Counted from the stretch's first letter, positions 34,622 through 44,703 are shown. The stretch: 64,000 nt of DNA from Oleiagrimonas citrea (GCF_012395255.1 NZ_JAAZQD010000001.1:62001-126000); one strand, 5' to 3'. Program-made: numbers and translations. Notes: generated from the letters alone by a model not told the origin.

Positions 34622-35509
34622 ATGGCCCGCATGCTGAAAACCGCACTGCTGCAGGAAACCGACCGAGGTAGCCGCGACGCCAACCTCGACGCCATTGAAT
34701 CGGGGCTTCGCGAAGCCGCGGCGCAGGGCGTCCAGCTGGTGCTGCTGCAGGAACTGCACAACGGCCCGTATTTCTGCCAGAGCGAGAATGTCGACATCTT
34801 CGACCTGGCCGAATCCATTCCCGGTCCGAGCACGGAACGGCTGGCAGCGCTGGCCGCGGAACTCGGGCTCGTCGTGGTCGCCTCGCTGTTCGAGCGACGG
34901 GCGGCCGGTCTCTACCACAACACTGCCGTGGTGTTCGATCGCGACCGAGGGATGATCGGACGCTACCGCAAGATGCATATCCCCGACGATCCCGGATTCT
35001 ATGAGAAGTTCTACTTCACACCGGGCGACCTGGGCTTCGACCCCATCGATACGTCGGTCGGTCGGCTCGGTGTGCTGGTGTGCTGGGATCAGTGGTATCC
35101 GGAAGCGGCGCGGCTGATGGCACTGGCCGGTGCGGAGCTGCTGCTCTACCCCACCGCGATCGGCTGGGATCCGGCCGACGACGCCGCCGAGAAGGAGCGC
35201 CAGCGCGAAGCCTGGATCACCGTGCAGCGCGGCCACGCCGTCGCCAACGGTCTGCCGCTGCTCGCCTGCAACCGTACCGGCTTCGAGGCGGACCCGAGCG
35301 GCCAGGGCCGTGGCATCCAGTTCTGGGGATCGAGTTTCGTTGCGGGTCCGCAGGGCGAGTTCCTGACCCAGGCCGGCCGTGATGCACGCGAGTTGCTGAT
35401 CGCCGAGATCGACATGACCCGCAGCGAGGACGTCCGCCGCATCTGGCCGTTCCTGCGCGACCGTCGCATCGACGCCTACGCTGACCTGCTGAAGCGTTTC
35501 CGCGACTGA
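34622..35509 (+). CDS. aguB: N-carbamoylputrescine amidase
   Basis: A 295-aa nitrilase-superfamily amidohydrolase producing putrescine, CO2 and ammonia from N-carbamoylputrescine. The Glu-Lys-Cys triad is visible: Glu in LLQELHNGPYF, Lys in RYRKMHIPDD and Cys in VLVCWDQWYPE. FYEKFYFTPGD and GIQFWGSSF are typical of AguB. Completes the agmatine-to-putrescine route with aguA. Length fits the family. Confidence 0.94.
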   Translation: MARMLKTALLQETDRGSRDANLDAIESGLREAAAQGVQLVLLQELHNGPYFCQSENVDIFDLAESIPGPSTERLAALAAELGLVVVASLFERRAAGLYHNTAVVFDRDRGMIGRYRKMHIPDDPGFYEKFYFTPGDLGFDPIDTSVGRLGVLVCWDQWYPEAARLMALAGAELLLYPTAIGWDPADDAAEKERQREAWITVQRGHAVANGLPLLACNRTGFEADPSGQGRGIQFWGSSFVAGPQGEFLTQAGRDARELLIAEIDMTRSEDVRRIWPFLRDRRIDAYADLLKRFRD

Positions 35510-35593
35510 TTCCACGCTCGCTGGAGCCGGCGTGGGTTGTCCTGCGCGCCGGACGCCCCCATGCTCGAACCGTTGCCCGCCCGATCCGAATTC

Positions 35594-36829
35594 ATGAACG
35601 ATACCGTCGCATCCCTTCCCTCTAGCGAAACGCCCGACGCCCTCGACGGCCAGCCGATCGAACGCGTCACGCGTGACGGCGTCGAATACGTGATCCTGGG
35701 TACCGCTCACGTTTCCCGCGCCAGCGTAGCGGCGGTCGAGGCGCTGTGCGAACGCGAAACCTTCGACGCCATTGCCGTGGAACTGTGCGACAGCCGCGCC
35801 CGCAGCATGCTCGACCCGGATGCATTCAAGCGCATGGACCTGTTCCAGGTCATCCGTCAGGGCAAGACCGGCATGGTCGCCGCCAGCCTGGTGCTGGGTT
35901 CGTTCCAGAAGCGACTGGCCGAACAGTACGGGATCGAGCCGGGCGCGGAGATGAAAGCCGCGATGCAGTGCGCTGACCGCGACGGACAACCGCTGTGGAC
36001 TGTCGACCGCGACGTCGGCCTGACCCTGAAGCGCGCCTGGCGCTCGCTGGGCTTCCGCGAAAAGTTCGGTGTGCTGATGAGTCTGGTCGGCAGCCTGTTC
36101 GAACGCGAGGACATCGCCGAGCACGAGATCGAGAAGCTCAAGTCCGGTGACATGCTGGAAGGCGCGTTCAGCGAATTCGCAAAATCCTCGGAAGGGCTCT
36201 ACAACGGATTGATTGCCGAGCGCGACGCGTTCATGGCGGCGCGTCTTCGCGAGCAGGCTGCGCAGGCGCCCGATGCACGCAAGGTATTGGTCGTCATCGG
36301 CGCGGGGCATCTGAAGGGTTTGTGCACGCACCTCGCCGAACAGAACGATGATCCAGGCACGCGCATCGCCGAACTCGAGCGCATGCCGCCGGCCGCGCGC
36401 TGGCCGCGCTATCTCGGTTTCGGCCTGGTGCTGGCCATCTTCATCGCCATCGGCTTCGCCTTCCACCGCAGCACGGCGCTGGGCACCGATGCCCTGCTGA
36501 CCTGGGTGCTGTGCACCGGTCTGCTCGGCGCAACCGGCGCCATTATCGCCAGAGGCCATCCATTGTCCGTGCTCACTTCGTTCATCGCCGCACCGCTGAA
36601 GCCGATCCGCATGGCCATTCCGGCCGGGGCTATCGGCGCACTGACCGAGGTCTGGTTGCGCAAGCCGCAGGTCAGCGACTTCGAGGGCATGCGCGACGAC
36701 ATCGGCCACTGGCGCGGCTGGTGGCGCAACCGCGTGGTGCGGGTGTTCCTGCTATTCACGCTGGTCAATATCGGCACCGTGATCGGCGAATACATCGCGG
36801 GCGTGCACATCATCCACAGCCTGCTCTGA
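35594..36829 (+). CDS. TraB-family membrane protein
   Basis: About 411 aa. The N-terminal two thirds form a TraB/PrgY-type domain (pheromone-shutdown family): VEYVILGTAHVSRASV, the AVELCDSR strand and VIGAGHLKG, with conserved GTxH and GxGH motifs that suggest a metal-dependent hydrolase of the Tiki/TraB type. The C-terminal third has about four membrane segments (YLGFGLVLAIFIAIGFAF, LLTWVLCTGLLGATGAII and two later). Substrate unknown. Start at 35594 (MNDTVA) preferred over 35537; an intermediate ATG lies at 35561. Confidence 0.85.
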   Translation: MNDTVASLPSSETPDALDGQPIERVTRDGVEYVILGTAHVSRASVAAVEALCERETFDAIAVELCDSRARSMLDPDAFKRMDLFQVIRQGKTGMVAASLVLGSFQKRLAEQYGIEPGAEMKAAMQCADRDGQPLWTVDRDVGLTLKRAWRSLGFREKFGVLMSLVGSLFEREDIAEHEIEKLKSGDMLEGAFSEFAKSSEGLYNGLIAERDAFMAARLREQAAQAPDARKVLVVIGAGHLKGLCTHLAEQNDDPGTRIAELERMPPAARWPRYLGFGLVLAIFIAIGFAFHRSTALGTDALLTWVLCTGLLGATGAIIARGHPLSVLTSFIAAPLKPIRMAIPAGAIGALTEVWLRKPQVSDFEGMRDDIGHWRGWWRNRVVRVFLLFTLVNIGTVIGEYIAGVHIIHSLL

Positions 36830-36899
36830 ACCCGGAGCAATCTGGCGCAACCAGCCGCATTGAACAAAAAAAACCAGCACTGACATGGACATGGCGCGC

Positions 36900-36930
36900 T
36901 TGTCATCAGGCGTTCAGGACACGCTATACT
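36900..36930 (+). promoter_or_regulatory. Candidate sigma-70 promoter for the cytochrome c genes
   Basis: TTGTCA (36900-36905) and TATACT (36925-36930), each one mismatch from consensus, but with a 19-bp spacer, which is longer than ideal. It lies 50 bp upstream of the first cytochrome c start. Sequence-only prediction. Confidence 0.45.
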
Positions 36931-36979
36931 TAACGCTTCGCCTATCTATCAACCGGCCCGCTGGGCCGCAGACAGCTGG

Positions 36980-37324
36980 ATGACCTTGATGACGCGACTG
37001 CCTCTGCTCGCCCTCGTCGCCGCAGCGTCGGTGCTGGGCCTGAACACCGCTCACGCGGCCAATGCCACCCAGGGCGACGCAGCCCACGGCAAGACCTTGG
37101 TCTACACCTGCGCCGGCTGCCACGGCATCCCCGGTTACGAGAACGCGTACCCGAACTACCGCGTGCCGAAGATCGCCGGTCAGCATCAGCAATACATCAT
37201 CGATGCCCTGCATGCCTATCGCGACGGTGACCGCAGTCACCCGACCATGCACGCCCAGGCCAGCAGCCTGAGCGAGCAGGACATCCACGACATTGCCGCC
37301 TACCTGTCGAGTCTGGCCAAGTAA
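36980..37324 (+). CDS. Small monohaem cytochrome c (c4/c5-like)
   Basis: A 114-aa exported class I cytochrome c. A signal peptide (LLALVAAASVLGLNTAHA) is followed by the haem-binding CAGCH and a distal Met region (HPTMHAQASSLSEQDIHDIAAYLSSL) typical of half of a cytochrome c4. A second, similar cytochrome follows 24 bp downstream, so the pair looks like a split c4 or a tandem duplication. Periplasmic electron carrier. Confidence 0.92.
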   Translation: MTLMTRLPLLALVAAASVLGLNTAHAANATQGDAAHGKTLVYTCAGCHGIPGYENAYPNYRVPKIAGQHQQYIIDALHAYRDGDRSHPTMHAQASSLSEQDIHDIAAYLSSLAK

Positions 37325-37348
37325 GCCGCAACGGAGCGAGAACACAGC

Positions 37349-37720
37349 ATGAAGAGCGTGATCACCCTATCCCTCCTCGTCGCCGTCCTGGCGCTGAGTG
37401 CTCCCGCCGCCCATGCCGACGGCAACGCCGCTGCAGGCATGAAGAAAGCCACCAGCTGCTTCGCGTGCCACGGCAAGGATGGCCAGTCCATCGCGCCGAA
37501 CTATCCGCGCCTGGCCGGCCAGTACCAGAACTACATGGAACAGGCGTTGCACGAGTACAAGAGCGGTCAGCGCAAGAACGCCATCATGAAGGGCATGGCC
37601 GCGCAGCTGTCCGAGCAGGACATCAAGGATGTGACGGCCTACTTCTCATCGCTGCCGAGCAAACTCAGCACGCTGAAGTACCACATCCAGGGCGCCAAGG
37701 AGATGGGCGCGAGCAACTGA
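37349..37720 (+). CDS. Small monohaem cytochrome c (c4/c5-like)
   Basis: A 123-aa exported cytochrome c with signal peptide (LSLLVAVLALSAPAAHA), haem motif CFACH, and the axial Met in NAIMKGMAAQLSEQDIKDVTAYFSSL. It shares the pattern and probably the origin of the preceding gene, and the two form an operon closed by the terminator at 37739. Likely a periplasmic carrier between the bc1 complex and a terminal oxidase; the partner is inferred. Confidence 0.92.
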   Translation: MKSVITLSLLVAVLALSAPAAHADGNAAAGMKKATSCFACHGKDGQSIAPNYPRLAGQYQNYMEQALHEYKSGQRKNAIMKGMAAQLSEQDIKDVTAYFSSLPSKLSTLKYHIQGAKEMGASN

Positions 37721-37738
37721 CGCGTATCCCCTTTCACA

Positions 37739-37774
37739 CATGAAAAAACCCGGCCTGCGCCGGGTTTTTTCATG
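37739..37774. terminator. Bidirectional terminator
   Basis: A near-perfect palindrome CATGAAAAAACCCGGC...GCCGGGTTTTTTCATG with the GC stem flanked by A- and T-runs, so it can work in both directions. It lies between the cytochrome c gene and the convergent nfuA. Confidence 0.9.
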
Positions 37775-37804
37775 TCTCCTGTGCGGGAGTCGCGCGACCC
37801 AGCA

Positions 37805-38413
37805 TCAGGACACGGCCGACGCGCCCTTGCGACCCTCGTAATACGGATTCTCGCCGCTGCTGTGATCGGTTGCATCGCGCACGGCGGTGATCTCGGGCAC
37901 CTGCTCACGCAGGGTCTTCTCGATACCGTTCTTCAGCGTCACGTCGACCATGCCGCATCCGTGGCAGCCACCGCCGAACTGCAGCACCACCACGCCGTCG
38001 GCGGTGACTTCGAGCAGTGAGACACGACCTCCATGCGAAGCGATCTGCGGATTGATCGTAGCCTCGATCACGTAACGCACACGCTCGACGATGCCGGCTT
38101 CCTCACTGGGTACCTCGCCCTTGATCCTGGGCGCACGGATGTTCAGCAGGCCGCCCGTGGCGTCGGGCTCGAAATCGATCGATGCACCCTCCAGCCAGGA
38201 CACGCTGTCGCCGTCCACATGCACTTCGAAACCGTGGCACTCGACCGTCCACTCATCGCCGCGCAACTCGCTCGGCTCGCAGAATTCCAGTTCGCAGCTG
38301 GCTGCGGGCGTACCGCCCTTTTCCACGCGAAGACGGATGCCCAACCCCTCGATCTGCTGCTGGGCAATCAACTTGCGGAAGTGGTCCTGGGCGCGTTCGG
38401 AGATCTCGATCAT
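37805..38413 (-). CDS. nfuA: Fe-S biogenesis scaffold protein NfuA
   Basis: A 202-aa NfuA: an N-terminal degenerate A-type domain (MIEISERAQDHFRKLIAQQ, with SCELEFC) and a C-terminal Nfu domain with the cluster-binding GGGCHGCGMVDVTL (CxxC). It carries and delivers [4Fe-4S] clusters to client enzymes. The start at 38413 matches the family N-terminus; the ORF extends upstream to 38497 without support. Confidence 0.93.
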   Translation of the reverse strand: MIEISERAQDHFRKLIAQQQIEGLGIRLRVEKGGTPAASCELEFCEPSELRGDEWTVECHGFEVHVDGDSVSWLEGASIDFEPDATGGLLNIRAPRIKGEVPSEEAGIVERVRYVIEATINPQIASHGGRVSLLEVTADGVVVLQFGGGCHGCGMVDVTLKNGIEKTLREQVPEITAVRDATDHSSGENPYYEGRKGASAVS

Positions 38414-38552
38414 CTTGCATCCACGCGGCGCGACGCCGCTCGTTCGAATCAGAACCATTTTAGTACGATTTGATGGATGCGTCTGCGCCTTTGACAATCA
38501 CAAGCGCAGCCCCGACGCTTCACGCCTTTACCCTGTCCGAAGGAGAACCGGC

Positions 38553-38888
38553 ATGAACTTCAACGAACTGGCCCTCGCGCACTGCGAACCGCAGAAAGGC
38601 CGACAAGCGCTGGACCACGACACCGTCGCGGCAATGCTCGCTGAAGTGCCTGGCTGGACGCGCACCGAGGATGGCAAGGCCATCGTCAAGGATTTCCCGT
38701 TTCCGGATTTCCGTCACACGCTGGGCTTCATCAACGCGGTCGGCTTCATGGCCAACCAGGAAGACCACCATCCCGACCTCGAAGCCGGTTATGGCCACTG
38801 CCAGATCCTGTGGTCCACGCACGACGTCGACGGCCTGTCCCTGAACGACTTCATCTGCGCAGCGCGCGTCGAAGCGCTGCTGCGTTGA
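38553..38888 (+). CDS. phhB: Pterin-4a-carbinolamine dehydratase
   Basis: A 111-aa 4a-hydroxytetrahydrobiopterin dehydratase, which recycles the pterin cofactor of phenylalanine hydroxylase. Signature EDHHPDLEAGYGHCQILWST, followed by HDVDGLSLNDF. AGGAG precedes the start. Stop is immediately followed by the convergent rluC stop. Phenylalanine hydroxylase itself is not in the window. Confidence 0.92.
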   Translation: MNFNELALAHCEPQKGRQALDHDTVAAMLAEVPGWTRTEDGKAIVKDFPFPDFRHTLGFINAVGFMANQEDHHPDLEAGYGHCQILWSTHDVDGLSLNDFICAARVEALLR

Positions 38889-38889
38889 T

Positions 38890-39870
38890 TCAGCTTTTTC
38901 CGCGCTGGCGCTTGACGCCGACGCGTGCCGGCAAGGCATCCAGCACGGCGCGCAGATCGTCCGGCAACGGCGCGGAAAAACTGTAGGCGCGCTCATTCAG
39001 CTCGAACTCGAAGTGTGCGGCGTGCAGGAACAGGCGGTTCAGTCCCTTCGCCTTCAGGCGCTGGTTGGCTTCCCGATCACCGTATTTCGGATCGCCCGCG
39101 ACCGGATGCCCGGCATGCGCGGCGTGCACGCGAATCTGGTGCGTCCGACCGGTATCGATCGTGACCTGCATCAGACTGGCGTCGGCATAGCGCTCGACCT
39201 CGCGGAAGAACGTCAGCGCCGGCTTGCCGTCGTCGGCCACGCGCACCATCCGCTCGCCCCCCTGCAGCGCGAACTTGCGAAGTGGCGCATTGACGTCGAA
39301 TTTCGCCCGTCCCGGCCGGCCGGTGAGCAGCGCCAGGTACTGCTTGGTGGTCTGCCCCTCACGGATCAACGCCTGCAGCCCGGTCAGGCCGGCACGGCTT
39401 CGTGCCAGCACGAGAACACCACTGGTATCCCGGTCGAGCCGGTGAACGAGTTCGATCGACTCCTGTGGCCGCGCAGCACGCAGCAGTTCGATCACACCGA
39501 AATCGACGCCGCTTCCGCCATGGCTGGCCACTCCCGAAGGCTTGTCGATGACGAGGAAGTGCTTGTCCTCGAAGATCACCCGCTCGTTCAGTTCGCGCGC
39601 CCGCCCCTCCGGCGGCGCCCCCGCGCCGCGCTCGGCCGTGCGCACAGGGGGAACCCGGAGCGTATCACCTGCATTGAGACGCGTGTCCGGCTTGACCCGT
39701 TTGCCATTCACGCGCACCTGCCCTTTGCGAACCAGTCGATAGATCAGGCTCCGCGGCACCCCCTTGAGCAGGGCCGCCAGGGCGTTGTCGACGCGCTGAC
39801 CGTCACGATCGGCGCCAATTTCAAGATTTTGCACGCCGTTGGAGCGCTCGGACGGGCTTGCCGTATGCAT
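38890..39870 (-). CDS. rluC: 23S rRNA pseudouridine synthase RluC
   Basis: A 326-aa RluA/RluC-family enzyme: N-terminal S4 domain (QRVDNALAALLKGVPRSLIYRLVRKGQVRVNG) and catalytic domain with HRLDRDTSGVL (Asp nucleophile) and GRTHQIRVHAAH. In E. coli RluC modifies U955, U2504 and U2580 of 23S rRNA. The divergent neighbour is rne, the same arrangement as in enterobacteria, which supports RluC over RluD. Confidence 0.92.
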   Translation of the reverse strand: MHTASPSERSNGVQNLEIGADRDGQRVDNALAALLKGVPRSLIYRLVRKGQVRVNGKRVKPDTRLNAGDTLRVPPVRTAERGAGAPPEGRARELNERVIFEDKHFLVIDKPSGVASHGGSGVDFGVIELLRAARPQESIELVHRLDRDTSGVLVLARSRAGLTGLQALIREGQTTKQYLALLTGRPGRAKFDVNAPLRKFALQGGERMVRVADDGKPALTFFREVERYADASLMQVTIDTGRTHQIRVHAAHAGHPVAGDPKYGDREANQRLKAKGLNRLFLHAAHFEFELNERAYSFSAPLPDDLRAVLDALPARVGVKRQRGKS

Positions 39871-39899
39871 TGCTAAGTTCCAGATTCAAAAGCTATACT
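39870..39899 (+). promoter_or_regulatory. Candidate sigma-70 promoter for rne
   Basis: TTGCTA (39870-39875), 18-bp spacer, TATACT (39894-39899). The -35 touches the rluC start codon. It would give an rne leader of about 305 nt, in keeping with the long, autoregulatory 5' UTR known for rne. Confidence 0.5.
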
Positions 39900-40213
39900 G
39901 CCGATGCGTTGGACCGGTCCGGAAGCCTTCATCTCCGGTTCCGGCGACCGTCCGTCACGGCGGTGAAATCTGCCCCGGTCGCGTCCATATCGGCGATCGA
40001 AGGCCTGTTCCCGTCATCGTAACGGTTCGGCTCGTGGTTTGTCCGCTGCTTTGACGGCGCTGGCAGCCCCTTCGCAAGGCCCCATGTATCACTTCGGAGC
40101 ACCGGACACGCTTCGAACCCATCACGCACCTCGCAGAGGCGCGATCCCCGGCAGGCCGCCCCATGGCGCCGCCGCGGCGCGCGGCCCCGCGGGATGCCAA
40201 GGAACTACTACAA
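39900..40213 (+). ncRNA. Long 5' untranslated leader of rne
   Basis: No gene is seen between the divergent rluC and rne starts. The stretch contains several complementary GC-rich segments. In other gammaproteobacteria RNase E destabilises its own mRNA through hairpins in a leader of similar length, so this is probably the autoregulatory UTR. I did not verify conserved hairpins. Confidence 0.4.
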
Positions 40214-43200
40214 ATGAAACGCATGTTGATCAACGCAACTCAGCGTGAAGAGTTGCGCGTGGCCATCGTCGATGGTCAGAACCTGTACGACCTCGACATC
40301 GAGATTCCCTCCCGCGAGCAGAAGAAGGCCAACATCTACAAGGGCCGCATCACTCGCGTCGAACCCTCCCTCGAAGCCTGCTTCATCGACTACGGCGCCG
40401 AACGCCACGGCTTCCTGCCGCTGAAGGAAGTATCCCGCGAGTACTTCCCCGACGGGGCCGACCCGCACAAGAGCGGCATCCGCAACCTGCTCAAGGAAGG
40501 CCAGGAACTGATCGTCCAGGTCGAGAAGGAAGAGCGCGGCAACAAGGGCGCGGCCCTGACCACCTACATCAGCCTGGCCGGCCGCTACATGGTGCTGATG
40601 CCGAACAATCCGAAGGCCGGCGGCGTCTCCCGACGCATCGAGGGCGAGGATCGCGCCGCGCTGAAGGAAGCTCTGGAACATCTGGAAGTGCCCGACTCCA
40701 TGGGCCTGATCGTGCGCACGGCCGGCATGGGCCGCAGCGCCGAGGAACTGCAGTGGGATCTCGACTACCTGCTGCAGCTGTGGAAGTCCGTGTCCACCGC
40801 TGGCGCGTCGAAAAAGGCTCCGTTCCTGATCTATCAGGAATCGCGTCTGTTCATCCGCGCCCTGCGCGACTATCTGCGCGGCGACATCGGCGAGATCCTC
40901 ATCGACGAACCGGCGATGTACGACGAAGCGCATGAGTTCATGCAGCAAGTCATGCCCAATTCGTTGCGCAAGCTGAAGCTGTACCAGGACACGACCCCGC
41001 TGTTCTCGCGCTTCCAGATCGAGACGCAGATCGAGAGCGCGTTCGATCGCACCGTACGCCTGCCGGCTGGCGGCTCCATCGTCATCGACCCGACCGAGGC
41101 GCTGACCTCGATCGACATCAACTCGGCGCGCGCCACCAAGGGCAGCGACATCGAGGAAACCGCGTTCAACACAAACTGCGAGGCGGCGGTCGAGATTGCC
41201 CGTCAGCTGCGCATCCGTGACGCCGGCGGCCTGATCGTGATCGATTTCATCGACATGGACAGCCCCAAGCATCAACGCGAGGTCGAGGAAACACTGAAGG
41301 ATGCGCTGAAGCAGGACCGCGCCCGCGTGCAGGTCGGCCGCATCTCGCGCTTCGGCTTGCTGGAGATGTCGCGCCAGCGCCTGCGTCCGAGCCTGGGCGA
41401 ATCGACCAAGATCGTCTGCCCGCGCTGCGACGGCCACGGCCATATCCGCAGCGTCGAATCGCTGTCGCTGTCGGCCCTGCGTCTGGTCGAAGAGCACGCC
41501 ATGAAGGAGAACACCGGACAGGTGCTGATTCAGGCACCGACGCCGGTGGCCAACTTCCTGCTCAACGAGAAGCGCGCCAGCGTGGTCGAGATCGAGATGC
41601 GCCACAAGGTGCACGTGGTCATCGTCGCCGACGACAAGCTGCGCACCCCGCACCTGGAAATCACCCGCATCCGCGAAGTGGACATGGGCGAGCACACCAA
41701 GCCCAGCTACGCGCGCCTGACCGAGGTCGAGGCCGAGCCGCTGCGCAAGATGGGCCAGGCGCTGGGCAGCACCGAGGAACCTTTGGTCAGCCGCATCGCC
41801 CACGCAACGCCTGCACCGACCCCGGTCCAGGTCGAAGCCACCCGCGCCGAGGCTCCCGTCGCCGCACGCCCTGGACTGCTCAAGCGCCTGTTCGGTTTCC
41901 TCTCCGCAGGCGAGGCCGTCGAGGACAAGGCTGACGAGACGAGCAAGAAGAAGCCGCGTTCGAGCGAATCGCGCGACGAGCGTGGCCGCAATCGCGGCGA
42001 GCGCAAGAGCGGCTCCGATGCACGCCGCCAGAGCAACGACCGCCGAAGCGGTTCGTCTTCCCGCAACAACCGCTCGCAGCGTGGAGAAAGCGCTACACGT
42101 GGCGAAGGCACGCGCAGCGAGAAGAGTTCGCGTTCGAGCCGCGGTGGCAAGTCCGGTTCCGGGCGCGGCAATCGCAACAACGAACGCGGCAGCGATGCGA
42201 AGTCACCCGCGCGCACCAACGCCGAGCCGTCTTCGCGCATCAAGCGTGGCGGCGAAAAGCCGACGGATGGCGCACAATCGTCCGATGACGTCACCAAGCG
42301 TACGCAGCAAACGGCACCGCAAACGACCACGGTCGCTTCGGCCGCCGCGCCTGCCGCCGCACCGAAGCAGGACGGCTCCACCGGCACCACAGCTCCGGAG
42401 ACGAATGCACCCGCCGATAGCGATGCCAAGAGCAGCAACCAGCGTCGTCGCCGCGGTCGTCGTGGCGGTCGTCGCCGCCGCCGCAATACCGGTGGTGAGG
42501 CTTCGGCGAACGCGCCGACGAACGCCACCGAGAAATCCGGCAACGATTCGGCACCGAACGCCGGTTCCGACTCGACGGCGAACAGCGGCCGTGATTCCCG
42601 CGCCGAATCCGCGGGCAAGAGTCGCGAAAAGGAGCCTTCACAGGCTACGTCGGGCAACGAAAAGCGGTCCACGAGCCCCGCTGCGCCAGCACCTTCCGTC
42701 TCGGACACGCCGCAGCGCAAGGAAGCCGCATCCAATCCGGCCTCCGAACCGAAGAAGCGGGTGGAATCTTCGGAATCCACTACTACAGCTGCGCAGCCGA
42801 ACACCGAGAAGCGTGCCCCGGCGCCCTCGCCTTCGGCTCCGCGTAATCCGCCGGCTTCGGCTTCAACCGGGCAGTCACCGGTAAGCAACGCTTCGCCGTC
42901 GACCACACCGTCTTCGACCGAACACAAAGCGACGGCTCCGGCCAAACCGGAAACGCCGCCTTCTGCTCCGGCCAAGGCGATCGACAAGGGTACGCCAGCG
43001 CCGGCTCCTGCTGCAGCGGCCCCGAAGCCGGCACCGGCACCGGAACCCGCTTCCAGCGCGGCAGCTCCGGCATTGCACTCGTCGGCCCCGAACAAGCCGC
43101 AATCGCCTCGCCCGCCCGCTTCGACGCCTGCGTCGGCCGCTCCGGCACCGGCACCGGCAGCAGCATCCCAGATGCCGTCCGGCAAGGAAGAACGTGCGAG

Positions 43201-43516
43201 TGCACCGCGTCCGGCACAAAACCCGGCCCCGGTCTCGACGGCCTCTGCACCCGTTGCTCCATCGTCCCGCCCGACTGCCCAGGCACCGAAGCCGAGCCCG
43301 TCCGAGCCAGTCCGCAGCACGGCCTCGCCCAAGGAGTCGGTCGCCAAGCCTGCCGAGCCGAGCACCCCGGCGAAGGTTCCCGCACAGGAGCGCATGCCGT
43401 TCCCGCCTCCTGCACGGGAAAAGCCGACCTCGAGCGAGCCGAAGCAGGCACCCGCACCCGCTCCGAAACCCACGAGCGACGCTGCCGGCAAACCGGGTTC
43501 CGACGACACGCCCTGA
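40214..43516 (+). CDS. rne: Ribonuclease E
   Basis: An 1100-aa RNase E. The catalytic half (1-515) has the S1 domain ([23 protein letters not shown]), the 5' sensor region, DNase I-like catalytic Asp residues in [10 protein letters not shown] and VIDFIDMD, and the Zn-link CPRCDGHG. Residues about 545-1100 are a long disordered tail: first Arg/Ser/Lys-rich ([20 protein letters not shown]; an [14 protein letters not shown] cluster near 760) and then Pro/Ala/Ser-rich. This tail should bind RNA and degradosome partners. Start at 40214 ([10 protein letters not shown]) matches the family; the ORF opens at 40163. Confidence 0.95.
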   Translation: MKRMLINATQREELRVAIVDGQNLYDLDIEIPSREQKKANIYKGRITRVEPSLEACFIDYGAERHGFLPLKEVSREYFPDGADPHKSGIRNLLKEGQELIVQVEKEERGNKGAALTTYISLAGRYMVLMPNNPKAGGVSRRIEGEDRAALKEALEHLEVPDSMGLIVRTAGMGRSAEELQWDLDYLLQLWKSVSTAGASKKAPFLIYQESRLFIRALRDYLRGDIGEILIDEPAMYDEAHEFMQQVMPNSLRKLKLYQDTTPLFSRFQIETQIESAFDRTVRLPAGGSIVIDPTEALTSIDINSARATKGSDIEETAFNTNCEAAVEIARQLRIRDAGGLIVIDFIDMDSPKHQREVEETLKDALKQDRARVQVGRISRFGLLEMSRQRLRPSLGESTKIVCPRCDGHGHIRSVESLSLSALRLVEEHAMKENTGQVLIQAPTPVANFLLNEKRASVVEIEMRHKVHVVIVADDKLRTPHLEITRIREVDMGEHTKPSYARLTEVEAEPLRKMGQALGSTEEPLVSRIAHATPAPTPVQVEATRAEAPVAARPGLLKRLFGFLSAGEAVEDKADETSKKKPRSSESRDERGRNRGERKSGSDARRQSNDRRSGSSSRNNRSQRGESATRGEGTRSEKSSRSSRGGKSGSGRGNRNNERGSDAKSPARTNAEPSSRIKRGGEKPTDGAQSSDDVTKRTQQTAPQTTTVASAAAPAAAPKQDGSTGTTAPETNAPADSDAKSSNQRRRRGRRGGRRRRRNTGGEASANAPTNATEKSGNDSAPNAGSDSTANSGRDSRAESAGKSREKEPSQATSGNEKRSTSPAAPAPSVSDTPQRKEAASNPASEPKKRVESSESTTTAAQPNTEKRAPAPSPSAPRNPPASASTGQSPVSNASPSTTPSSTEHKATAPAKPETPPSAPAKAIDKGTPAPAPAAAAPKPAPAPEPASSAAAPALHSSAPNKPQSPRPPASTPASAAPAPAPAAASQMPSGKEERASAPRPAQNPAPVSTASAPVAPSSRPTAQAPKPSPSEPVRSTASPKESVAKPAEPSTPAKVPAQERMPFPPPAREKPTSSEPKQAPAPAPKPTSDAAGKPGSDDTP

Positions 43517-43550
43517 GCGATCGTCACCGGCCCCGGCGAGACCGGTTCGA

Positions 43551-43583
43551 AAACCCGGCGCGCATTGGCGTGCCGGGTTTTTT
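43551..43583 (+). terminator. Rho-independent terminator after rne
   Basis: AAACCCGGC (43551-43559), 12-nt loop, GCCGGGTTT (43572-43580) and further T residues, 35 bp after the rne stop. Confidence 0.85.
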
Positions 43584-43728
43584 CATGCCCGCATAACACT
43601 GCATGCCTCGACGAACGGCTGTTCGCAACGACCAAGCACTGACAAGAACGGAATCAGCCGCCGCAGCCATGCCGCGACAGCGCACCTGCGGATACGGCAC
43701 AATCGATATCCCTACCCATTCTCGAGCC

Positions 43729-44703
43729 ATGGCCACTCATCGCCCCATCCCCTCCCTGCACAGACCGGTTCGCGACTGGGTGCTGAAGGCCTTTCCCCGC
43801 AACCCGGAAAGCGGGATCGATTACAGCAACCCGCAAGGTGATCCCGGGCTGTTCGGCCCCGATTCGGTGACATGGCGCATCCACGCGGATTTCCCCGGCA
43901 TGCTCTCCGGCGGCTTGTGTGCATTGATGCTGCAGACGTTGCACCCACGCGCGCTGGCCGCCATCTGGGACCATTCGAACTTCCGCCAGGATCTTGTCGG
44001 ACGCCTTCGTCGCACCACGACCTTCGTCGGCGGCACCACGTACGCGCCGCGCGACCTCGCACAAGGCATGATCGACCGGGTACGCCACATTCATGACGCC
44101 ATCGCGGGATACACCGCAGACGGAAAACCCTACGCGGCTTCCGAGCCCCACCTGCTGACCTGGGTGCATGTCACCGAGGCCTACGCCTTCCTGCAGGGAT
44201 TTCGGCGTTACAGCCGACTGTCCGTGCCAACGCCGATCGCGGACAGGTACTACGACGAAGTGCGCCGCATCGCCGAGGCACTGGGCGCTTCGCAGGTACC
44301 CGCCAGCGAGCGGGACGTCCTTAACTACATGCAGGAGATCCAGCCGGAGCTGCGGTTCGATGAACGGTCGCGTGAAGTGCTGCGCGTACTCGCGAGCATC
44401 CGCCTTCCCGTACCCGCAGCCGGACTTTCGCGGGAACTGTTTCTGCATGCAGGCGCCGCGCTGCTGCCCGGCTGGGCCGTTTCGCTCATGCAGCGCACTC
44501 CGGTTCAACGCATGAAGGCACGTGTTGCGTCGCGCACGCTGTACGCGATGGCCCCGGTGTTCCGCAGCGCTCTGCGCGATGGCGTGGCCTCGCAATCATG
44601 CCTGCGCATGAACCGTACACCGGACATCCTGCGCGAATTCCCCCCTGGGAACGATGCTGTACGTCAGGAATCTTCCAGCGAGAACGTGCGCACGACGCGA
44701 TAA
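43729..44703 (+). CDS. MpaB-like (DUF2236) oxygenase-family protein
   Basis: A 324-aa protein of the DUF2236/MpaB/latex-clearing family: SVTWRIHADFPGMLSGGLCALMLQTLHPRA region, DHSNF, and TWVHVTEAYAFLQGF with the conserved His. Family members bind haem b and some cleave polyisoprenoids or act as oxygenases, but most are uncharacterised. Start at 43729 preferred because residues before it lack family features. The 3' end overlaps the convergent thpR by 40 bp. Confidence 0.85.
   Translation: MATHRPIPSLHRPVRDWVLKAFPRNPESGIDYSNPQGDPGLFGPDSVTWRIHADFPGMLSGGLCALMLQTLHPRALAAIWDHSNFRQDLVGRLRRTTTFVGGTTYAPRDLAQGMIDRVRHIHDAIAGYTADGKPYAASEPHLLTWVHVTEAYAFLQGFRRYSRLSVPTPIADRYYDEVRRIAEALGASQVPASERDVLNYMQEIQPELRFDERSREVLRVLASIRLPVPAAGLSRELFLHAGAALLPGWAVSLMQRTPVQRMKARVASRTLYAMAPVFRSALRDGVASQSCLRMNRTPDILREFPPGNDAVRQESSSENVRTTR

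Noticed and set aside
34542-36709. 726-codon minus-strand ORF opposite aguB and the TraB-like gene
   Set aside because: Antisense shadow of two clear genes.
41707-43635. 642-codon minus-strand ORF opposite the rne tail
   Set aside because: A shadow of high-GC codons in rne; sequence is low-complexity and has no domain features.
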